DNA of 7,600 bases, taken from positions 1 through 7,600 of the forward strand of contig JAEWSD010000007.1 of NCBI GenBank assembly GCA_023398615.1, read 5' to 3'. A program made the translations under genes and the position numbers. Below are positions 6,186 to 7,600 of this stretch, piece by piece. Numbering within the stretch: the stretch's first letter is position 1; each line of letters opens with the position of its first letter. This stretch comes from Bacillota bacterium. Its GTDB lineage: Bacteria; Bacillota; Clostridia; Lachnospirales; Lachnospiraceae. The notes below the pieces were generated by a model. The model did not search any database. It was given only the letters and a program-made list of their open reading frames with translations, and was not told where the DNA came from.

Positions 6186-6190
6186 ATTAT

Positions 6191-7579
6191 ATGGAAAAAA
6201 CGATGGAAAAAATAGTTGCCCTGGCAAAGGCAAGAGGATTTGTATATCCGGGATCGGAGATTTACGGAGGCCTTGCCAATACATGGGACTATGGAAACTT
6301 AGGTGTGGAATTAAAAAATAATGTGAAAAGGGCATGGTGGTCAAAATTTATACAGGAGAACCCATATAATGTCGGTGTGGATTGTGCGATTCTCATGAAC
6401 CCGCAGACCTGGGTCGCATCCGGTCACCTTGGGAGCTTTTCCGATCCCTTGATGGATTGCAAGGAGTGTCATGAAAGGTTCAGAGCCGATAAGCTTATCG
6501 AGGATTATGCCCATGATAAAGGAATTACTTTAGAAAGCGCCGTTGATGCATGGTCACACGAAGAGATGGCCGGCTATATCGAGGAGCAAAACATAGTATG
6601 TCCTACCTGCGGGAAACATAATTTTACGGAAATCCGTCAGTTCAACCTGATGTTCAAGACCTTCCAGGGAGTTACCGAGGATGCAAAAAATGTGGTATAT
6701 CTCCGGCCTGAAACCGCGCAGGGTATCTTTGTTAACTTCAAGAATGTACAAAGGACCTCGAGAAAGAAGATCCCGTTTGGCATCGGACAGATCGGGAAAT
6801 CCTTCCGCAACGAAATCACGCCGGGCAATTTTACTTTCCGTACGAGGGAGTTTGAGCAGATGGAACTGGAATTCTTCTGTGAGCCGGATACGGATCTGGA
6901 ATGGTTTGCCTACTGGAAAAAGTTCTGTATCGACTGGCTGAAAGCCCTTGGAATGAAAGAGGAAGAAATGAGGGTGCGTGATCATGAAGCCGCGGAGCTG
7001 TCCTTTTACAGTAAGGCAACTACGGACATTGAATACCTCTTCCCGTTTGGCTGGGGAGAGCTGTGGGGAATCGCGGACAGGACCGATTATGACTTGACTC
7101 AGCATCAGAATGTGTCCAGGGAAGATATGGGCTACTTTGATGATGATAAGAAGATGAAATATGTTCCGTATGTAATAGAGCCGTCCCTGGGTGCGGACCG
7201 TGTAACGCTTGCTTTTCTTTGCGGAGCTTACGATGAGGAGGAAATCGGGGAAGGCGATATCCGTACCGTACTGCACCTTCATCCGGCCCTGGCACCGGTT
7301 AAGATCGGTGTGCTGCCGTTATCCAAGAAGCTGGCGGAAGGTGCGGAGAAGATATTCACCGATTTAAGCAAATACTACAACTGTGAATACGATGACAGGG
7401 GCAATATCGGAAAGCGTTACAGAAGACAGGATGAGATCGGCACCCCGTTCTGCGTTACCTATGATTTTGAATCGGAGACGGATGATTCCGTAACGGTGCG
7501 TGACCGTGATACTATGGAACAGGAAAGAATTAAGATTGCGGATTTAAAAGCTTATTTTGAAAAGAAATTCGAATTCTAG
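6191..7579 (+). CDS. glyS: Glycyl-tRNA synthetase, single-chain (alpha2, class IIa) type
   Basis: This enzyme charges tRNA-Gly with glycine using ATP in the cytosol. It has 462 residues from the ATG at 6191, normal for bacterial homodimeric enzymes. The N-terminal IVALAKARGFVYPGSEIYGG and WDYGNLGVELKNNVKRAWW blocks are diagnostic. An insertion bears two CxxC pairs (C90/C93 and C137/C140), a probable zinc knuckle. RPETAQG at 172-178 lies in the active site; class II motif 2 is FRNE with R206, continuing into TFRTREFEQMELEFF; motif 3 is GADRVTLAF with R337. The C-terminal anticodon-binding domain starts near LHPALAPVKIGVLPL. The enzyme appears intact. The leader shows no T-box: I see no conserved GGTGGNACCGCG-like antiterminator, although glycine T-boxes regulate many Firmicutes glycyl-tRNA synthetase genes. 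No confident promoter was found, so transcription may partly come from the lipoprotein promoter. Confidence 0.97.
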   Translation: MEKTMEKIVALAKARGFVYPGSEIYGGLANTWDYGNLGVELKNNVKRAWWSKFIQENPYNVGVDCAILMNPQTWVASGHLGSFSDPLMDCKECHERFRADKLIEDYAHDKGITLESAVDAWSHEEMAGYIEEQNIVCPTCGKHNFTEIRQFNLMFKTFQGVTEDAKNVVYLRPETAQGIFVNFKNVQRTSRKKIPFGIGQIGKSFRNEITPGNFTFRTREFEQMELEFFCEPDTDLEWFAYWKKFCIDWLKALGMKEEEMRVRDHEAAELSFYSKATTDIEYLFPFGWGELWGIADRTDYDLTQHQNVSREDMGYFDDDKKMKYVPYVIEPSLGADRVTLAFLCGAYDEEEIGEGDIRTVLHLHPALAPVKIGVLPLSKKLAEGAEKIFTDLSKYYNCEYDDRGNIGKRYRRQDEIGTPFCVTYDFESETDDSVTVRDRDTMEQERIKIADLKAYFEKKFEF

Positions 7580-7600
7580 AAAGCGTGAGATACCCGGCAG

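Noticed and set aside
6554..7282. Long open frame on the - strand opposite glyS (242 codons)
   Set aside because: It lies wholly inside the conserved glyS gene, has no credible ribosome binding site or recognisable domain, and is explained as a shadow of glyS codon usage.
7566..7581. Overlapping palindromes at the end of glyS (AATTCGAATT, GAATTC, TTCTAGAA)
   Set aside because: They encode the conserved-looking KKFEF end and stop codon; short AT-rich palindromes here are expected by chance and no T-tract follows within the window.

Overview
The window looks like chromosomal housekeeping DNA from a Gram-positive anaerobe of the class Clostridia, most probably a Lachnospiraceae relative. That assignment is inference. 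It rests on moderate GC content, AAGGAGG-type ribosome binding sites, sigma-A-type promoters, a lipobox lipoprotein, a single-chain (alpha2-type) glycyl-tRNA synthetase, and the gene order era - yqzL-like - recO - glyS. All six complete genes and the partial one lie on the + strand. No mobile element, CRISPR array, tRNA or rRNA is visible, and no gap between genes exceeds about 145 bases.

Layout. Positions 2-337 hold the 3' end of a D-alanyl-D-alanine carboxypeptidase (KTG box present, no C-terminal beta domain). A short spacer follows with two overlapping, nearly consensus promoters in register five bases apart, then a strong ribosome binding site. These serve a 982-residue M16C (PreP/falcilysin-type) zinc metalloprotease at 476-3424. 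The ribosome-maturation GTPase Era (3460-4365) follows after 35 bases and is probably in the same transcript. A 130-base spacer contains a possible promoter, small inverted repeats and a 14-base direct repeat. It leads to a 63-codon YqzL-like gene (4496-4687) whose 3' end overlaps the start of recO (about 4617-5375) by roughly 70 bases in a different frame.

Downstream of recO a clear promoter (TTGAAA-N17-TACAAT) drives an unrecognised 198-residue lipoprotein (5453-6049). A stem-loop with only a weak T-tract follows, and then glyS (6191-7579), complete, with 21 bases remaining to the window end.

How the genes fit together. Era (16S rRNA/30S assembly), RecO (recombinational repair) and GlyS (tRNA charging) form a cluster that resembles era-yqzL-recO-glyQ-glyS of Bacillus subtilis. 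Here the glycyl-tRNA synthetase is the non-homologous-subunit-type single-chain enzyme, and a lipoprotein gene sits between recO and glyS. The M16C protease has no signal peptide and presumably degrades peptides in the cytosol. I see no convincing new multi-gene system. The points most worth a second look are the yqzL-like/recO overlap, the phased twin promoter, the unknown lipoprotein with its own promoter, and the hairpin ahead of glyS where a T-box might have been expected.
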